The notes under the pieces were generated by a model. That model saw nothing but the letters and a program-made list of their open reading frames with translations. It had not been told where the DNA came from and did not search any database. Source: SZAS-79 sp965279075 (GTDB lineage Bacteria; Pseudomonadota; Gammaproteobacteria; Burkholderiales; SG8-39). Taken from it: 64,000 nucleotides of DNA. A program made the translations under genes and the position numbers. Shown here piece after piece: positions 44,511-53,035 of this stretch. The stretch is taken from contig CBDIHI010000010.1 in assembly GCA_965279075.1 (NCBI GenBank), positions 62,001 through 126,000 on the forward strand, read 5' to 3'. Each line of letters begins with the position of its first letter. Position 1 is the stretch's first letter.

Positions 44511-45140
44511 ATGGCCAGAATGAAATTCCTCTGCGACGCCGAGCGCTGCATCGAGTGCAACGGATGCGTCACCGCCTGCAAGCAGGAGCACGAGGTGCCC
44601 TGGGGCGTCAACCGGCGCCGCGTCGTCACCATCAACGACGGCGTGGTCGGTGCCGAGAAGTCGATCTCGGTGGCCTGCATGCACTGCTCGGACGCGCCCT
44701 GCATGGCGGTGTGCCCGGTGGACTGCTTCTACCGGACGGACGACGGCGTGGTGCTCCACGACAAGGACCTGTGCATCGGCTGCGGCTACTGCTTCTACGC
44801 CTGCCCCTTCGGCGCGCCGCAGTTCCCGCAGGCGGGCGCCTTCGGCCTGCGCGGCAAGATGGACAAGTGCACGTTCTGCGCCGGCGGCCCCGAGGCCGAC
44901 AAGTCGGAGGCCGAGTTCAAGAAGTACGGCCGCAACCGCCTGGCCGAGGGCAAGCTCCCGGCCTGCGCCGAGATGTGCTCGACCAAGGCGCTGCTCGGCG
45001 GTGACGGCGACGTGATCGCCGACATCTACCGGCAGCGCGTGCTGACCCGCGGCAAGGGTTCGGAAGTCTGGGGCTGGGGCACGGCCTACGGGCAGGGCAA
45101 GGGCGGTACCGCCCCGGCGGCCGCGGGAGCCAAGTCATGA
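44511..45140 (+). CDS. fdhB: Formate dehydrogenase iron-sulfur (beta) subunit
   Basis: A 209-residue four-cluster ferredoxin-type subunit that passes electrons from the catalytic subunit to the cytochrome b. Cys sets are CIECNGCVTACKQEHE, CMHCSDAPCMAVCP, CIGCGYCFYACPFG and CTFC with CAEMC. It lacks the C-terminal membrane anchor of E. coli FdnH, so contact with the membrane must come from the gamma subunit. GGGAGACG precedes the ATG; its stop overlaps the small lipoprotein start. Confidence 0.95.
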   Translation: MARMKFLCDAERCIECNGCVTACKQEHEVPWGVNRRRVVTINDGVVGAEKSISVACMHCSDAPCMAVCPVDCFYRTDDGVVLHDKDLCIGCGYCFYACPFGAPQFPQAGAFGLRGKMDKCTFCAGGPEADKSEAEFKKYGRNRLAEGKLPACAEMCSTKALLGGDGDVIADIYRQRVLTRGKGSEVWGWGTAYGQGKGGTAPAAAGAKS

Positions 45141-45388
45141 AAGCCGCGGTGATCCTCGCCGTGGCGGTCGCGTTCGGCGCCGCGGGCTGCATGGAGGTCG
45201 AACAGGCTTCCACCGGCCAGAAGCAGGGCAAGTACCAGGGCAAGCCCGACGGCAAGGCCTGGGACAATGACCCGCTCGCCATCGGCGCGGGCGGCGCCAA
45301 GTGGTCGAAGGGCGACAAGGTCAGCTGGGAAACGCAGATCAAGGCGCGCAACGACGGCCAGAACGAATACAAGCGCATCGGCCAGTAG
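45137..45388 (+). CDS. Small lipoprotein between FDH beta and gamma genes
   Basis: An 83-residue protein with lipoprotein signal AVAFGAAGC (Cys at about 18) and a short, polar, Gly/Lys-rich mature part (QKQGKYQGKPDGKAWDNDPL, WETQIKARNDGQNEYK). The ATGA overlap with fdhB shows that it belongs to the operon. I recognise no domain. It may stabilise or anchor the periplasmic complex, which would be notable because the beta subunit has no anchor. Confidence 0.85.
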   Translation: MKAAVILAVAVAFGAAGCMEVEQASTGQKQGKYQGKPDGKAWDNDPLAIGAGGAKWSKGDKVSWETQIKARNDGQNEYKRIGQ

Positions 45389-45413
45389 CGCCCCGGGACC
45401 GAGGAGACCTGAC

Positions 45414-46487
45414 ATGAAAACCCGTTCCTGGCTTCTGGGCCTGGTCCTGTCCGCCTTCGCCGCCTTCCCGGCGGTCGCGATGGCGCAGGCCCAGCCCGCG
45501 CAGCCTTCCCCCGACGACACGCAGGCCAAGCGCCAGGCTGTCCAGCCCGGCAACAACGCGCCCGTATGGCGCGAGGTGAGGTCGGGCGAAGCCAACTACA
45601 CCAGCATCAAGGGACCCGAGACCGGCGTGCTCGTCCAGCAGCAGGCGAAGTTCTTCGGCCAGGACGGCATGACCACCGCGGGCGAGGCCTGGCGCAAGTA
45701 CCGCAACGGCCCGGTCACGTTCTATGGCGGGCTGCTCGTCGTGCTCGCGGCGGTCGCGATCGGCGCGTTCTACCTGTGGAAGGGCCCGATCAAGCTCCAC
45801 AACCCGCCGACGGGCCGCACGATCCTGCGCTTCTCGGCGCTGGAGCGCTGGGCTCACTGGAGCATGGCGATCAGCTTCTGCGTGCTCGGCGTGTCGGGTC
45901 TGGTGATCCTGTTCGGCAAGCACATCCTGCTGCCGGTGATCGGGTACACGCTCTTCGCCTGGCTCACGATGCTGATGAAGAACCTGCACAACTTCATCGG
46001 GCCGCTGTTCCTCGTCTCGATCGTGCTGTTCGCGGTCATTTACGTGCGCCACAACTTTCCCGCCAGGGGCGACATCAATTGGCTGCTGAAGGCGGGCGGC
46101 ATGTTCGGCGCGCACGAGGTGCCCTCGGGCCGCTTCAACGCCGGCGAAAAGGGCTGGTTCTGGCTCAGCGTTGTCGTGCTCGGAACGCTGATGAGCATCA
46201 GCGGCCTGATCCTGCTGTTCCCGAATTTCGAGCAGGTGCGCGCCACGATGCAGCAGGCCAACATCGTGCACGCCATCGGCGGCGTGGTCTTCATCGCGAT
46301 GTCGTTCGCGCACATCTACATGGGCACGATCGGCACCGAGGGTGCGTACGAAGGCATGCGCACGGGGTACGTCGACGAGACCTGGGCGAAGGAGCACCAC
46401 GAGCTCTGGTACGACGACGTGAAGTCCGGCAAGTCCGGCGGCGGGGATGCGGGCAGGCCCGCGCCGGCCGCGCAGCCGCAACACTAG
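45414..46487 (+). CDS. fdhC: Formate dehydrogenase cytochrome b (gamma) subunit
   Basis: A 357-residue membrane subunit. A signal peptide (LLGLVLSAFAAFPAVAMAQ) precedes a roughly 90-residue periplasmic segment. The first membrane span is VTFYGGLLVVLAAVAIGAFY, followed by a FdnI-like four-helix core with candidate haem His in ERWAHWSMAISF, MKNLHNFIGPLF, NIVHAIGGVVF and SFAHIYMGTIG. It passes electrons to quinone. GAGGAGA precedes the ATG. The extra N-terminal signal and loop are typical of the beta-proteobacterial form. Confidence 0.93.
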   Translation: MKTRSWLLGLVLSAFAAFPAVAMAQAQPAQPSPDDTQAKRQAVQPGNNAPVWREVRSGEANYTSIKGPETGVLVQQQAKFFGQDGMTTAGEAWRKYRNGPVTFYGGLLVVLAAVAIGAFYLWKGPIKLHNPPTGRTILRFSALERWAHWSMAISFCVLGVSGLVILFGKHILLPVIGYTLFAWLTMLMKNLHNFIGPLFLVSIVLFAVIYVRHNFPARGDINWLLKAGGMFGAHEVPSGRFNAGEKGWFWLSVVVLGTLMSISGLILLFPNFEQVRATMQQANIVHAIGGVVFIAMSFAHIYMGTIGTEGAYEGMRTGYVDETWAKEHHELWYDDVKSGKSGGGDAGRPAPAAQPQH

Positions 46488-46500
46488 GGGGATGGGGACC

Positions 46501-46746
46501 ATGATCAAACGACTGAGCATTTGCATCGCCGCGGGCCTGATTGCCGGCACCGCGTTCGCCAAGCTCCCGCCGGCGCCGCCGATGAGCGAGGAGGCCAAGG
46601 CCGAGAAGGCCGCAAAGGACAAGGCCTCCGCCGCCAAGGAAGCCGAGCTGCTGGGCAAGTACCAGGACAAGGCCGTGGCGAACCACAAGAAAGCGAAGGG
46701 CGCCGCCGCTGATCCCAAGGCGGCCATGGCCGCGAAGAAGAAGTAA
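46501..46746 (+). CDS. Small Lys/Ala-rich exported protein at end of FDH operon
   Basis: An 81-residue protein with signal peptide LSICIAAGLIAGTAFA and a mature part rich in Lys, Ala and Glu (EEAKAEKAAKDKASAAKEAE), probably helical, ending AAMAAKKK. It starts 13 bases after the gamma subunit with GGGGA upstream. No family is recognised. A periplasmic accessory role is possible from position alone. Confidence 0.78.
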   Translation: MIKRLSICIAAGLIAGTAFAKLPPAPPMSEEAKAEKAAKDKASAAKEAELLGKYQDKAVANHKKAKGAAADPKAAMAAKKK

Positions 46747-46758
46747 GGCGGGAACCCG

Positions 46759-47271
46759 GTGCGCCTGTCGCTCCTCGCAGTCCTCGCCCTGGCCGCGGGC
46801 TGCCAGTCGATTCCCGCGAACGCCCCCAGGGCGTCGGCCACCCTCGAGCCGACGAAAGGCAGTACGGTCCGTGGCACGGCGAGCTTCGTGCAGTTCGACG
46901 GCAAGGTGCGGGTCACCGCCAGCGTCAGCGGCCTGAAGCCCAACGGCGAGTTCGGCTTCCACATCCACGAGGCGGGCGATTGCAGCTCGGGTGACGGCAT
47001 GAGCGCCAAGGGGCACTTCAACCCGTTCGCAAAACAACATGCGCACGCGGGTACGCCCGAGCGCCACGCGGGCGACCTGCCGAGCCTCAGGTCGGACGCT
47101 TCCGGAAATGCGACCGTGACGGCGGACCTCGACGTGATCACGGTGTCGGCGGGCATGGGCAGCGTGGTCGGTCGCGGCCTGATCGTGCATGCGCAACCCG
47201 ACGACTTCAAGACGCAGCCCACCGGCAACGCAGGTGCGCGCAGCGCCTGCGCGGTCATCAGGGCCGGGTAG
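46759..47271 (+). CDS. Cu/Zn superoxide dismutase-like lipoprotein
   Basis: A 170-residue protein starting with GTG, with lipobox LAAGC. The SodC fold is clear: GFHIHEAGDCSSGDGMSAKGHFNP, HAGDLPSL, GRGLIVHAQPDDFKTQPTGNAGARSACAVI. The Cu and Zn ligands (His-x-His, later His residues, and Asp in HAGDL) appear present, as do both disulfide cysteines. It would dismute periplasmic superoxide. It follows the FDH operon on the same strand and ends at the hairpin terminator. Confidence 0.9.
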   Translation: MRLSLLAVLALAAGCQSIPANAPRASATLEPTKGSTVRGTASFVQFDGKVRVTASVSGLKPNGEFGFHIHEAGDCSSGDGMSAKGHFNPFAKQHAHAGTPERHAGDLPSLRSDASGNATVTADLDVITVSAGMGSVVGRGLIVHAQPDDFKTQPTGNAGARSACAVIRAG

Positions 47272-47288
47272 GCGGCCTGCGGGAACAG

Positions 47289-47320
47289 AAAAAGGCGCCT
47301 CAGGGCGCCTTTTTCGTTTT
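47289..47320. terminator. Bidirectional rho-independent terminator
   Basis: AAAAAGGCGCC, loop TCAG, GGCGCCTTTTT, then CGTTTT. The stem is perfect and symmetrical with A and T runs, so it can end both the sodC-like transcript and the convergent lipoprotein transcript. Confidence 0.88.
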
Positions 47321-47328
47321 TGCGACGT

Positions 47329-47766
47329 CTACCGCGGCGCGGGTTGCGGCGTGCCGGTGAACTGCGGCGAGACCACCACCGTGAATGCCGCGCCGCTGCC
47401 GAAGCCGCCGGCGGGCGCGACCTCGATCGTCGCGGCGCGCGAGGCGTTGGTGAAAGTCATCAGCGAGGACTTCGAGCGCGCGATGGTGACGAGCTTCCAG
47501 CCGCCCTTGCCGAGCTGCTCCTGGAAGTGCCTGATCAGGTCCTCCTCACCGAGGGGGGAGGTGCCCGCAACCCGCCCGGTCCACTCGGCTGTGCCGCCCA
47601 GGATCAGCGTCCTCTCGAGGTCGATCTTCGTGCCCTGGGGCAGCGGCAGGTTCGGCAGGTACTTCTCCGGGTCGGCCACCTCGCGCGAGGTGCTGTTGCC
47701 CGGCATCGAGCCGCAGCCCGCGGCCAGCGCCGATGCGGCCAGCAGGGCGAGGGCGATACGCTTCAT
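47329..47766 (-). CDS. Hypothetical lipoprotein
   Basis: A 145-residue protein with lipobox LAAGC (Cys at about 18). The mature part begins GSMPGNSTSREVADPEKYLP and contains a compact alpha/beta domain (LIRHFQEQLGKGGWKLVTIA, SLMTFTNASRAATIEVAP). No family is recognised with confidence. It overlaps the DUF1330 stop region by four bases and is second in that operon. Confidence 0.82.
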   Translation of the reverse strand: MKRIALALLAASALAAGCGSMPGNSTSREVADPEKYLPNLPLPQGTKIDLERTLILGGTAEWTGRVAGTSPLGEEDLIRHFQEQLGKGGWKLVTIARSKSSLMTFTNASRAATIEVAPAGGFGSGAAFTVVVSPQFTGTPQPAPR

Positions 47767-48053
47767 GCCACGCCGTCCGCGAGCACCAGCCGCGATCGCG
47801 AGGCCGCCTTGCGGATCGCAAGCGCCGGGGCATACTCGGGTGAGTCGTAGAATTTTTTCGCCTGTTCCATCGACGCGAATTCGACAACCACGAGGCGCGA
47901 GGGCTGCCAACCGCCTTCCTTGGATTCGACCGCGCCGCCGCGCACGATGAACTTGCCGCCGTAGGCTGCGATCGCGCCGGGCGTCAGCAGCTTGTAGCCC
48001 TCGTAGGCGGCGGGATCGGTGACTTCGACTTCGGCGATGAGGTAGGCGGGCAC
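47763..48053 (-). CDS. DUF1330 domain protein
   Basis: A 96-residue dimeric ferredoxin-like-fold protein of the DUF1330 family: YLIAEVEVTDPAAYEGYKLL, AAYGGKFIVRGG and VVVEFASMEQAKKFYDSPEY. The function is unknown. Its stop overlaps the start of the lipoprotein gene (ATGA). Confidence 0.92.
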   Translation of the reverse strand: MPAYLIAEVEVTDPAAYEGYKLLTPGAIAAYGGKFIVRGGAVESKEGGWQPSRLVVVEFASMEQAKKFYDSPEYAPALAIRKAASRSRLVLADGVA

Positions 48054-48089
48054 GGGTTTCTCCGAATGGGGTTTTCGTTGAGGCCGATT

Positions 48090-49436
48090 CTACGCGAGGC
48101 CCGCGAGGCGCAGTACCAGCCCGGCCGCGGCTGCGATCGCCACCAGCTTGATCAAGCCGACCTTGTAGCGCACGGCCGCCACCAGCGCCGCGCCCGAGCC
48201 GATCGCGCCAACCCAGTCGAAGCGCCCCTGCATCCCCTCCGGCCAGAACACGTGGCCCGCAAAGAACAGGGCCAGGCTGACGATCACGCCCACCACGGCC
48301 GCCGTGATCCCCGTGAGCGGCGCGGTGAACTTCAGGTTGCCGTGCGTGGTCTCCACCAGCGGCCCGCCGACGAGGATGAACACGAACGAGGGCAGGAACG
48401 TGAAATACGTGACGACCGTCGCGGCTGCGGCGCCGGCCAGCAGCAGGTGCCCCGGGCCGAACAGTTCCGCGCCCCACCCGCCGACGAAGCCGACGAAGGC
48501 CACCACCATGATCAGCGGCCCCGGCGTGGTTTCGCCCAGGGCCAGCCCGTCGATCATCTGCGTCGCGGTGAGCCAGTGGTAATGGTCGACCGCACCCTGG
48601 TACACGTAAGGCAGCACCGCGTATGCGCCGCCGAAAGTCAGCATCGCGGCCTTTGTGAAGAACCAGCCCATCTGCGCCAGCGTGCCCTCCCAGCCATAGG
48701 CCGCGACCAGTGCGCCCATCGCGAGCGCCCAGAGCACGAGGCCGGCGAGCGCGCAGGCCGCGACGCGCGAGGACCGGTAGACGGCGTGCGCCGGGGTCGG
48801 CGTGTCGTCGTCGATCACGGCCGGGCCGTAGCCCCTTTTTGTGTCCCCGTGCCCGCCGCCCGTCGCGAACACCTGCGGGGCCCAGCGCCCCCCGAGCGCC
48901 CCGATGATCCCTGCGCCGATGACGATAAGCGGGAAGGGCAGTGCGACGAAGTAGATCGCGGCGAAGGCGGCCACGCTGATCGCCCACAGCGCCGGGTGCT
49001 TCAGCGCGCGCTGCCCGATGCGCCACGCCGCCGCCAGCACGATCGCAACCACCGCCGGCTTGATGCCGTACAGCAACCCGGCCACCGCCGGCACGCTGCC
49101 GTAGGCCATGTAGACGTACGACAGCCCGATAAGGATGAAGAGCGAGGGCAGCACGAAGAGGCCGCCCGCCACGATCCCGCCCCAGGTCCGGTGCATCAGC
49201 CAGCCTATGTATGTCGCCAGTTGCTGCGCCTCGGGGCCGGGCAGCACCATGCAGTAGTTGAGCGCGTGCAGGAACCGGCCCTCCGAGATCCAGCGGCGCC
49301 GCTCGACCAGCTCCTGGTGCATGATCGAAATCTGTCCGGCCGGGCCGCCGAAGGAGATGAAGCCGAGCTTCAGCCAGAACCAGAAGGCTTCGCGGAAGGG
49401 TACGGGGGGCGGATTTTGCGTGATGGGTTCGTCCAT
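48090..49436 (-). CDS. chrA: Chromate transporter ChrA, long-chain type
   Basis: A 448-residue membrane protein of the CHR family with two homologous halves: PGPEAQQLATYIGWLMHRTW in the first and FGGAYAVLPYVYQGAVDHY plus ETTPGPLIMVVAFVGFVGG in the second. The half-domain start FGGPAGQISIMHQELVERRR is conserved. It exports chromate or related oxyanions. Neighbouring molybdate and tungstate importers make cross-talk between oxyanions a reasonable thought, but nothing here shows it. Confidence 0.93.
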   Translation of the reverse strand: MDEPITQNPPPVPFREAFWFWLKLGFISFGGPAGQISIMHQELVERRRWISEGRFLHALNYCMVLPGPEAQQLATYIGWLMHRTWGGIVAGGLFVLPSLFILIGLSYVYMAYGSVPAVAGLLYGIKPAVVAIVLAAAWRIGQRALKHPALWAISVAAFAAIYFVALPFPLIVIGAGIIGALGGRWAPQVFATGGGHGDTKRGYGPAVIDDDTPTPAHAVYRSSRVAACALAGLVLWALAMGALVAAYGWEGTLAQMGWFFTKAAMLTFGGAYAVLPYVYQGAVDHYHWLTATQMIDGLALGETTPGPLIMVVAFVGFVGGWGAELFGPGHLLLAGAAAATVVTYFTFLPSFVFILVGGPLVETTHGNLKFTAPLTGITAAVVGVIVSLALFFAGHVFWPEGMQGRFDWVGAIGSGAALVAAVRYKVGLIKLVAIAAAAGLVLRLAGLA

Positions 49437-49603
49437 GGCTCTCTTCAGGAGGTCATTTCAGGACTTGGACGCCATCGTCTTGAGTCGGTGCGGGCACCCG
49501 GGGGAGCCTGTGTCCCCCTTGCACACATCATCGCCGTGGGGCGTCCACGCTGTCAAGCGCGGGCGGTAAAAATCATGAAAGTCTGACTTTTACTTCACGA
49601 ACA

Positions 49604-49658
49604 CAAGTACTGGAGCGGTTCTCCTGTCAGTTTGCGTATCGGTACCGGTACATCCCGG
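49604..49658. repeat. Intact copy of dispersed repeat
   Basis: About 55 bp: CAAGTACTGGAGCGG, then CTCCTGTCAGTTTGCG, then TATCGGTACCGGTACATCCC. It matches the copy split by IS30 (28034-28061 plus 29150-29172) with few differences, and parts recur at 17-38 and 56856-56880. It lies between divergently oriented ends of chrA and modC and contains the palindrome GGTACC. Confidence 0.75.
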
Positions 49659-49664
49659 TCGAAC

Positions 49665-50756
49665 TCAGGCGTACCCCACGCTGTGCCGGTCGAGCGACAC
49701 GGCCTTCACCAGCGCATGCACCGGCACTCCGGGCGCGAGGGCGAGCGCACGGATCGAATGGCGGGTGACGCGCGCGATGATGGAGGTGGCGCCAACCGTG
49801 ATCCTCACGTCGGCGCTCGAGCCGTCGTCGCCGCTGATCTCCGCGACGACGCCGGGCAGGCAATTCAGCACGCTGATGTTCCGCGGGCGCTCCAGCGCGA
49901 TCGACACGTCGCGTGCGCGGATGCGCACGCGCACCGGCTCCCCCACCAGCGCGTCGAGGTCGGTCGTAAGCAGTTCGCCGCCGTCGAAGGCGAGGTGCGC
50001 GAGGCCCGTCGCGAGGTCCTGCGCGGAAACGCGCGTGTCGATCACCGCGCCGCCTTCGAAGCGCCCGAGCTGGCTGCGCAGGTCCAGCCGCGCAGCCAGT
50101 GCCTGCACGGTGCCCACGCCGGTGACCTTGCCGTCCGAGACCAGCACCAGCGTATCGGCGAGGCGCGTCACTTCCTCGATTGCGTGGCTCACGTACACGA
50201 TGGGGATCTTCACTTCCTCGCGCAGCCGCTCGATGTAATGCAGGATCTCGCCTTTCCTCGCCGAGTCGAGCGACGCCAGGGGCTCGTCCATCAGCAGCAC
50301 GCGCGGGCTCATGAGCAGCGCGCGGCCGATCGCCACGCGCTGCTTCTCGCCGCCCGACAGGTGATGCGGCCGGCGATCCAGCAGCCGGCCGAGGTCGAGC
50401 AGCGTGACGACGCGGTCGAAGTCGACGTAGCGCGCCTTCTCGGGCGTGAACCAGCGCCCGTAGCCGAGGTTGCCGCGCACGCTGAGGTGCGGCAGCAGCA
50501 GGCCGTCCTGGAAGACGTACCCGGCGCGGCGGCGCTGCGGCGCCACGAACGTTCCGGCATCCGAGTCGTAGAACACCTCGCCGCCCACGACGATGCGGCC
50601 GCGGTCCGGCCGCACCAGCCCGGCGAGCGCGTTCAGCAGCGTGGTCTTGCCCGAGCCCGAGCGGCCGAACAGCACGGTGACGCCGGCCTCGCTCTCGAAG
50701 CGGGCGTCGAGCGCGAAGCCGTCGAGCTTCAAGGAGACGTCGGCTTCGATCTTCAT
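49665..50756 (-). CDS. modC: Molybdate ABC transporter ATPase ModC
   Basis: A 363-residue ATPase. Walker A is FGRSGSGKTTLLNALAG, the signature LSGGEKQRVAIGRALL, Walker B VLLMDEPLASLD, and a switch His is in VYVSHAIEEV. The C-terminal part (about 290-363) is a TOBE/Mop-like oxyanion-binding domain (ISVLNCLPGVVAEISGDDG, ITVGATSIIARVTRHSI) that identifies ModC. The start at 50756 overlaps the modB stop. Confidence 0.95.
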   Translation of the reverse strand: MKIEADVSLKLDGFALDARFESEAGVTVLFGRSGSGKTTLLNALAGLVRPDRGRIVVGGEVFYDSDAGTFVAPQRRRAGYVFQDGLLLPHLSVRGNLGYGRWFTPEKARYVDFDRVVTLLDLGRLLDRRPHHLSGGEKQRVAIGRALLMSPRVLLMDEPLASLDSARKGEILHYIERLREEVKIPIVYVSHAIEEVTRLADTLVLVSDGKVTGVGTVQALAARLDLRSQLGRFEGGAVIDTRVSAQDLATGLAHLAFDGGELLTTDLDALVGEPVRVRIRARDVSIALERPRNISVLNCLPGVVAEISGDDGSSADVRITVGATSIIARVTRHSIRALALAPGVPVHALVKAVSLDRHSVGYA

Positions 50757-51445
50757 CCGTGGATACGCCGGCGTGCTGCGCGCTGCAGGAACTCCGAGGC
50801 CGTCAGCGCGGCAAGGGACAGCAGGATCGCGATGACGCACAGCCTCATGGCCTGCGCATCGCCGCCCGGGACCTGCGTGAAACCGTAGATCGCCAGCGGC
50901 ACGGTCTGCGTCTCGCCCGGGATGTTGGAGACGAAGGTGATCGTCGCGCCGAACTCGCCGAGGCTGCGCGCGAACGCGAGCAGCACCCCGTTGATGACGC
51001 CCGGCAGCACCAGCGGCAGCGTGACGGTCAGAAACACCCAGGCCCGGCCGGCGCCGAGCGTGGCCGCAGCGGCTTCGAGCCGGCCATCGATGGCCTCCAC
51101 CGACTGGCGGATCGCCCGCACGGCCAGCGGCAGGCCCATGATCGCGCAGGCGAGTGCCGCGCCCGTCCAGCGGAAAGAGAAGACGATGCCGAAATTGTCC
51201 GCGAGGAACGCGCCGAGCGGCCCCTTGCGGCCGAACGTGAGCAGCAGGAAATACCCGATCACTACGGGGGGCAGGACCAGCGGCAGGTGGATGAAGCCGT
51301 CCACCAGCATCTTGCCGGGAAAGTGCGTCCGCGCGAGCAGCAGCGCCAGCCCGAGTGCCACCGGCAGGCTGGCGAGCGTGCTCCAGAAGGCGACCTTGAG
51401 GCTGAGCCGGATGATCTCCAGCTCTGTGGGGGTGAGCTCGAACAC
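50753..51445 (-). CDS. modB: Molybdate ABC transporter permease ModB
   Basis: A 230-residue permease with about five membrane helices. The cytoplasmic EAA-type loop is EAAAATLGAGRAWVFLTVTLPLVLPG, and the ModB segment ARSLGEFGATITFVSNIPGET is diagnostic. Its start is four bases after the modA stop, and its end overlaps modC. Confidence 0.96.
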   Translation of the reverse strand: MFELTPTELEIIRLSLKVAFWSTLASLPVALGLALLLARTHFPGKMLVDGFIHLPLVLPPVVIGYFLLLTFGRKGPLGAFLADNFGIVFSFRWTGAALACAIMGLPLAVRAIRQSVEAIDGRLEAAAATLGAGRAWVFLTVTLPLVLPGVINGVLLAFARSLGEFGATITFVSNIPGETQTVPLAIYGFTQVPGGDAQAMRLCVIAILLSLAALTASEFLQRAARRRIHG

Positions 51446-51449
51446 CCCC

Positions 51450-52211
51450 CTAGTTTAACGGGGTGAAGCCGTATTTCTGGAAAATGGCCTTCGCTTGCGG
51501 GGTCGACAGGAATTTCAGGTAGTCGGTGGCCGGGGCTTTCGCCTCCTTCGTGAGCGCCGCGGGGTAGATCACCGGCGGGTGCAGTCCTTCGCCGAAGGTC
51601 GCGACGATTCGTACCTTGGGTTCCGACCTTGCGTCGGTCTCGTAGACGATGCCCAGCGGCGCTTCCTCCCGCGCGACGAAGACCAGCGCGGCGCGCACGC
51701 TTTCGGCCGCGGCAACGCGGCTCGAGACCGTGTTCCACACGGCGAGCTTCTCCAGGGCGGCCTTCGCGTATTTCCCGACCGGCACATGCTGCGGGTCGCC
51801 GAGCGCGAGGCGTCCCGACGGCCCGAGCAGTTGCGCGATGGGGAATCCCGGCGCGATCGTCGCCTGCGCCTTGCTGGAGTTGGGAGCGATGAGCACCAGC
51901 TTGTTACCGAGTACATTCCTGCGGCTTGCCGGCTGGATCAGGCCCTTCTTCTCCACATAGTCCATCCAGTCGAGGTCGGCCGAGACGAACACCTGCGCGG
52001 GCGCGCCGTTCTCGATCTGCTTGGCGAGTGCGGAACTCGCGGCGTAGGACGACGTGGCCTTCATCCCGCCTTGCTGCACCCAGGCGGCATTCACCGCATC
52101 CAGGGAGTCCTTGAGGCTGGCGGCGGCGAAAACGAGGATCGGGTCCTGCGCGGCGACGGGGGCTGTGACGAAGGCAGCCAGAAGGGCCAGCCTGGACATC
52201 CACTTCGGCAT
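51450..52211 (-). CDS. modA: Molybdate ABC transporter binding protein ModA
   Basis: A 253-residue periplasmic protein with a signal peptide ending APVAAQ. ModA features are ILVFAAASLKDSLDAV, SYAASSALAKQIENGAPAQV, FVSADLDWMDYVEKKGLI and LALGDPQHVPVGKYAKAAL, which include the oxyanion-contacting serines. First gene of modABC, it is divergent from tupB with 119 bases between. A TATAGT at 52246-52251 on this strand is a plausible -10, which places the shared palindrome near its -35. Confidence 0.95.
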   Translation of the reverse strand: MPKWMSRLALLAAFVTAPVAAQDPILVFAAASLKDSLDAVNAAWVQQGGMKATSSYAASSALAKQIENGAPAQVFVSADLDWMDYVEKKGLIQPASRRNVLGNKLVLIAPNSSKAQATIAPGFPIAQLLGPSGRLALGDPQHVPVGKYAKAALEKLAVWNTVSSRVAAAESVRAALVFVAREEAPLGIVYETDARSEPKVRIVATFGEGLHPPVIYPAALTKEAKAPATDYLKFLSTPQAKAIFQKYGFTPLN

Positions 52212-52272
52212 TGCGTGCTCCGGGGAGGAAGGGCTTGAAAGCGCGACTATAGTCAATCGGCAAGGCCGGGGT

Positions 52273-52290
52273 TATGCACTCGCATGCATA
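52273..52290. promoter_or_regulatory. Palindromic operator TATGCA-N6-TGCATA, mod/tup intergenic region
   Basis: A perfect inverted repeat, spacer CTCGCA, between divergent modA and tupB. Arms and spacing are identical to the site at 41278-41295 in the FDH leader, while the spacer differs, as expected for a protein-binding site rather than a shared repeat. It abuts the predicted modA -35 region. Confidence 0.6.
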
Positions 52291-52330
52291 TCTGCGTTTG
52301 CGGGACATTCGCGTAGCATCCGGCCCACCC

Positions 52331-53035
52331 ATGAACCCCCTCCTCGAAGCCTTTGCCGGCGCGCTGGCGCTGATCGCGTCGGGCGATCGCGCGTTGCTGC
52401 AGATCGTCCTGCTGAGCCTGGCCGTGAGCCTGTCCGCGGTGGTGCTGGCCACACTGTTGGGGTTGCCGCTGGGCGCCGCCATCGCGGTGGGGCGGTTCCG
52501 CGGCCGGCAGGCGGTGATCGTGCTGCTCAACGCACTGATGGGCCTGCCGCCGGTGGTGGTGGGCCTCGTGGTGTACCTGCTGCTGTCGCGCGCCGGGCCG
52601 CTGGGGCCGCTCGGCCTGCTCTTCACGCCGCCTGCGATGGTGGTGGCGCAGACCGTGCTGATCTTCCCGATCATCGCGGCGCTCGCCCGGCAGTCGGTCG
52701 AGGATGCGTGGGTGGAGTACGAGGAGCAGTTGAGGTCGCTCGGCGCGCAGGGCATGGGGGCGGCGCTGACGCTGGTGTGGGACATCCGGTATTCGCTATT
52801 CACCGCGGTGCTGGCCGGCCTCGGGCGCGCGCTGGCCGAGGTCGGTGCGGTAATGATCGTCGGCGGCAACATCGACGGCGTGACGCGCGTGATGACCACC
52901 ACCATCGCGCTGGAGACTTCCAAGGGCGACCTCGCGCTGGCGCTGTCGCTCGGCATCGTGCTGATCACACTGGTGCTCGTGCTGAACGCCGCCGCGCACC
53001 TCGTAAAAGAAGCGGCGCGCAGGAGGGTCGGATGA
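52331..53035 (+). CDS. tupB: Tungstate ABC transporter permease TupB
   Basis: A 234-residue permease with about five membrane helices. The EAA-like loop is EYEEQLRSLGAQGMGAALTL, and GRALAEVGAVMIVGGNIDG is a strong TupB-type segment. The ATG at 52331 follows a short leader; a frame extension upstream lacks family similarity. It begins the tupBCA operon, an order that differs from the common tupABC. Confidence 0.92.
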   Translation: MNPLLEAFAGALALIASGDRALLQIVLLSLAVSLSAVVLATLLGLPLGAAIAVGRFRGRQAVIVLLNALMGLPPVVVGLVVYLLLSRAGPLGPLGLLFTPPAMVVAQTVLIFPIIAALARQSVEDAWVEYEEQLRSLGAQGMGAALTLVWDIRYSLFTAVLAGLGRALAEVGAVMIVGGNIDGVTRVMTTTIALETSKGDLALALSLGIVLITLVLVLNAAAHLVKEAARRRVG

